From NCBI GenBank assembly GCA_046582635.1, contig JAYGEA010000212.1:1-6604 (forward strand): a DNA stretch of 6,604 bases, given 5' to 3'. The position numbers and the translations under genes were made by a program. The notes beneath the pieces are model-generated. The model made no database searches. It had not been told where the DNA came from and worked only from the letters and a program-made list of their open reading frames with translations. Position 1 is the first letter of the stretch. Each line of letters starts with the position of its first letter. This document shows, piece after piece, positions 6,493 through 6,604 of this stretch. The stretch comes from GCA-2731375 sp046582635. Lineage in GTDB: Bacteria; Pseudomonadota; Alphaproteobacteria; GCA-2731375.

Positions 6493-6510
6493 TATTAGAA
6501 TTGTAATACT

Positions 6511-6604
6511 TTATTTGTATTCCTCCCTAGCGTTGCCATCATCTCGTGGATCATCTATTTGATTTTGTAGAAAAGATCTAGAACGATTCCTCTTACGTCG
6601 AGTA
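6511..6604 (-). CDS. Possible C-terminal end of a gene entering from the right edge
   Basis: A minus-strand frame is open from the right edge of the window to a TAA at 6513-6511. It would encode the last 31 residues of a protein, including SFLQNQIDDPRDDGNAREEY, very polar and charged. At this length in AT-rich DNA an open frame could easily be chance. A perfect 10-base palindrome, CTAATATTAG, lies just downstream at 6489-6498, but it is AT-only and not a convincing terminator. Confidence 0.15.
   Translation of the reverse strand, partial: TRRKRNRSRSFLQNQIDDPRDDGNAREEYK

Noticed and set aside
4386..6498. TAATATTAG shared by the left and right AT-rich flanks as an IS target duplication
   Set aside because: The copies are not adjacent to either IS end, and short AT-only matches are expected by chance in such DNA.

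Overview
The window is GC-rich DNA, and its codon use and gene content suggest a proteobacterium. An alphaproteobacterium is a reasonable guess, but no marker gene here proves it. It has two clear parts: an ordinary histidine-utilisation (hut) segment on the left, and a damaged IS21-family insertion sequence set in AT-rich DNA on the right.

Hut segment (about 500-4228). hutH (histidine ammonia-lyase, minus strand) and hutU (urocanate hydratase, plus strand) are transcribed away from each other from a shared 81-base gap at 2041-2121. Together they carry out the first two steps of histidine breakdown: L-histidine to trans-urocanate plus ammonia, then urocanate to 4-imidazolone-5-propanoate. Both enzymes keep their diagnostic motifs and look intact. 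A small VOC-superfamily (glyoxalase/dioxygenase fold) gene begins 16 bases after hutU on the same strand and is probably co-transcribed with it. hutI, hutG, hutF and the HutC regulator are not in the window.

Left edge (1-501). An open minus-strand frame runs off the window edge and reads like real protein, but I do not recognise it. Upstream of it is a perfect 9-base-pair hairpin whose 3-base loop is an in-frame amber codon. The frame is also open beyond that codon up to an ATG at 401. This could be a short leader peptide, a nonsense-mutated gene or chance.

Right half (4229-6604). The flanks at 4229-4455 and about 6360-6604 are visibly AT-rich and hold only tiny open frames. Between them is an IS21-family element with an intact istA transposase (catalytic D131, D193, E240). 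Its istB helper ATPase overlaps istA by the usual ATGA but breaks off after 41 codons. I see no matching right-end inverted repeat, so the element is probably immobile by itself. Beyond the break, two small frames overlap by ATGA. The second encodes a 45-residue, largely hydrophobic peptide with a good ribosome binding site.

I found no tRNA, rRNA, CRISPR array or recognisable new multi-gene system. The observations most worth checking are the amber-in-loop hairpin with its flanking frame, the VOC gene tied to hutU, and the istB junction.
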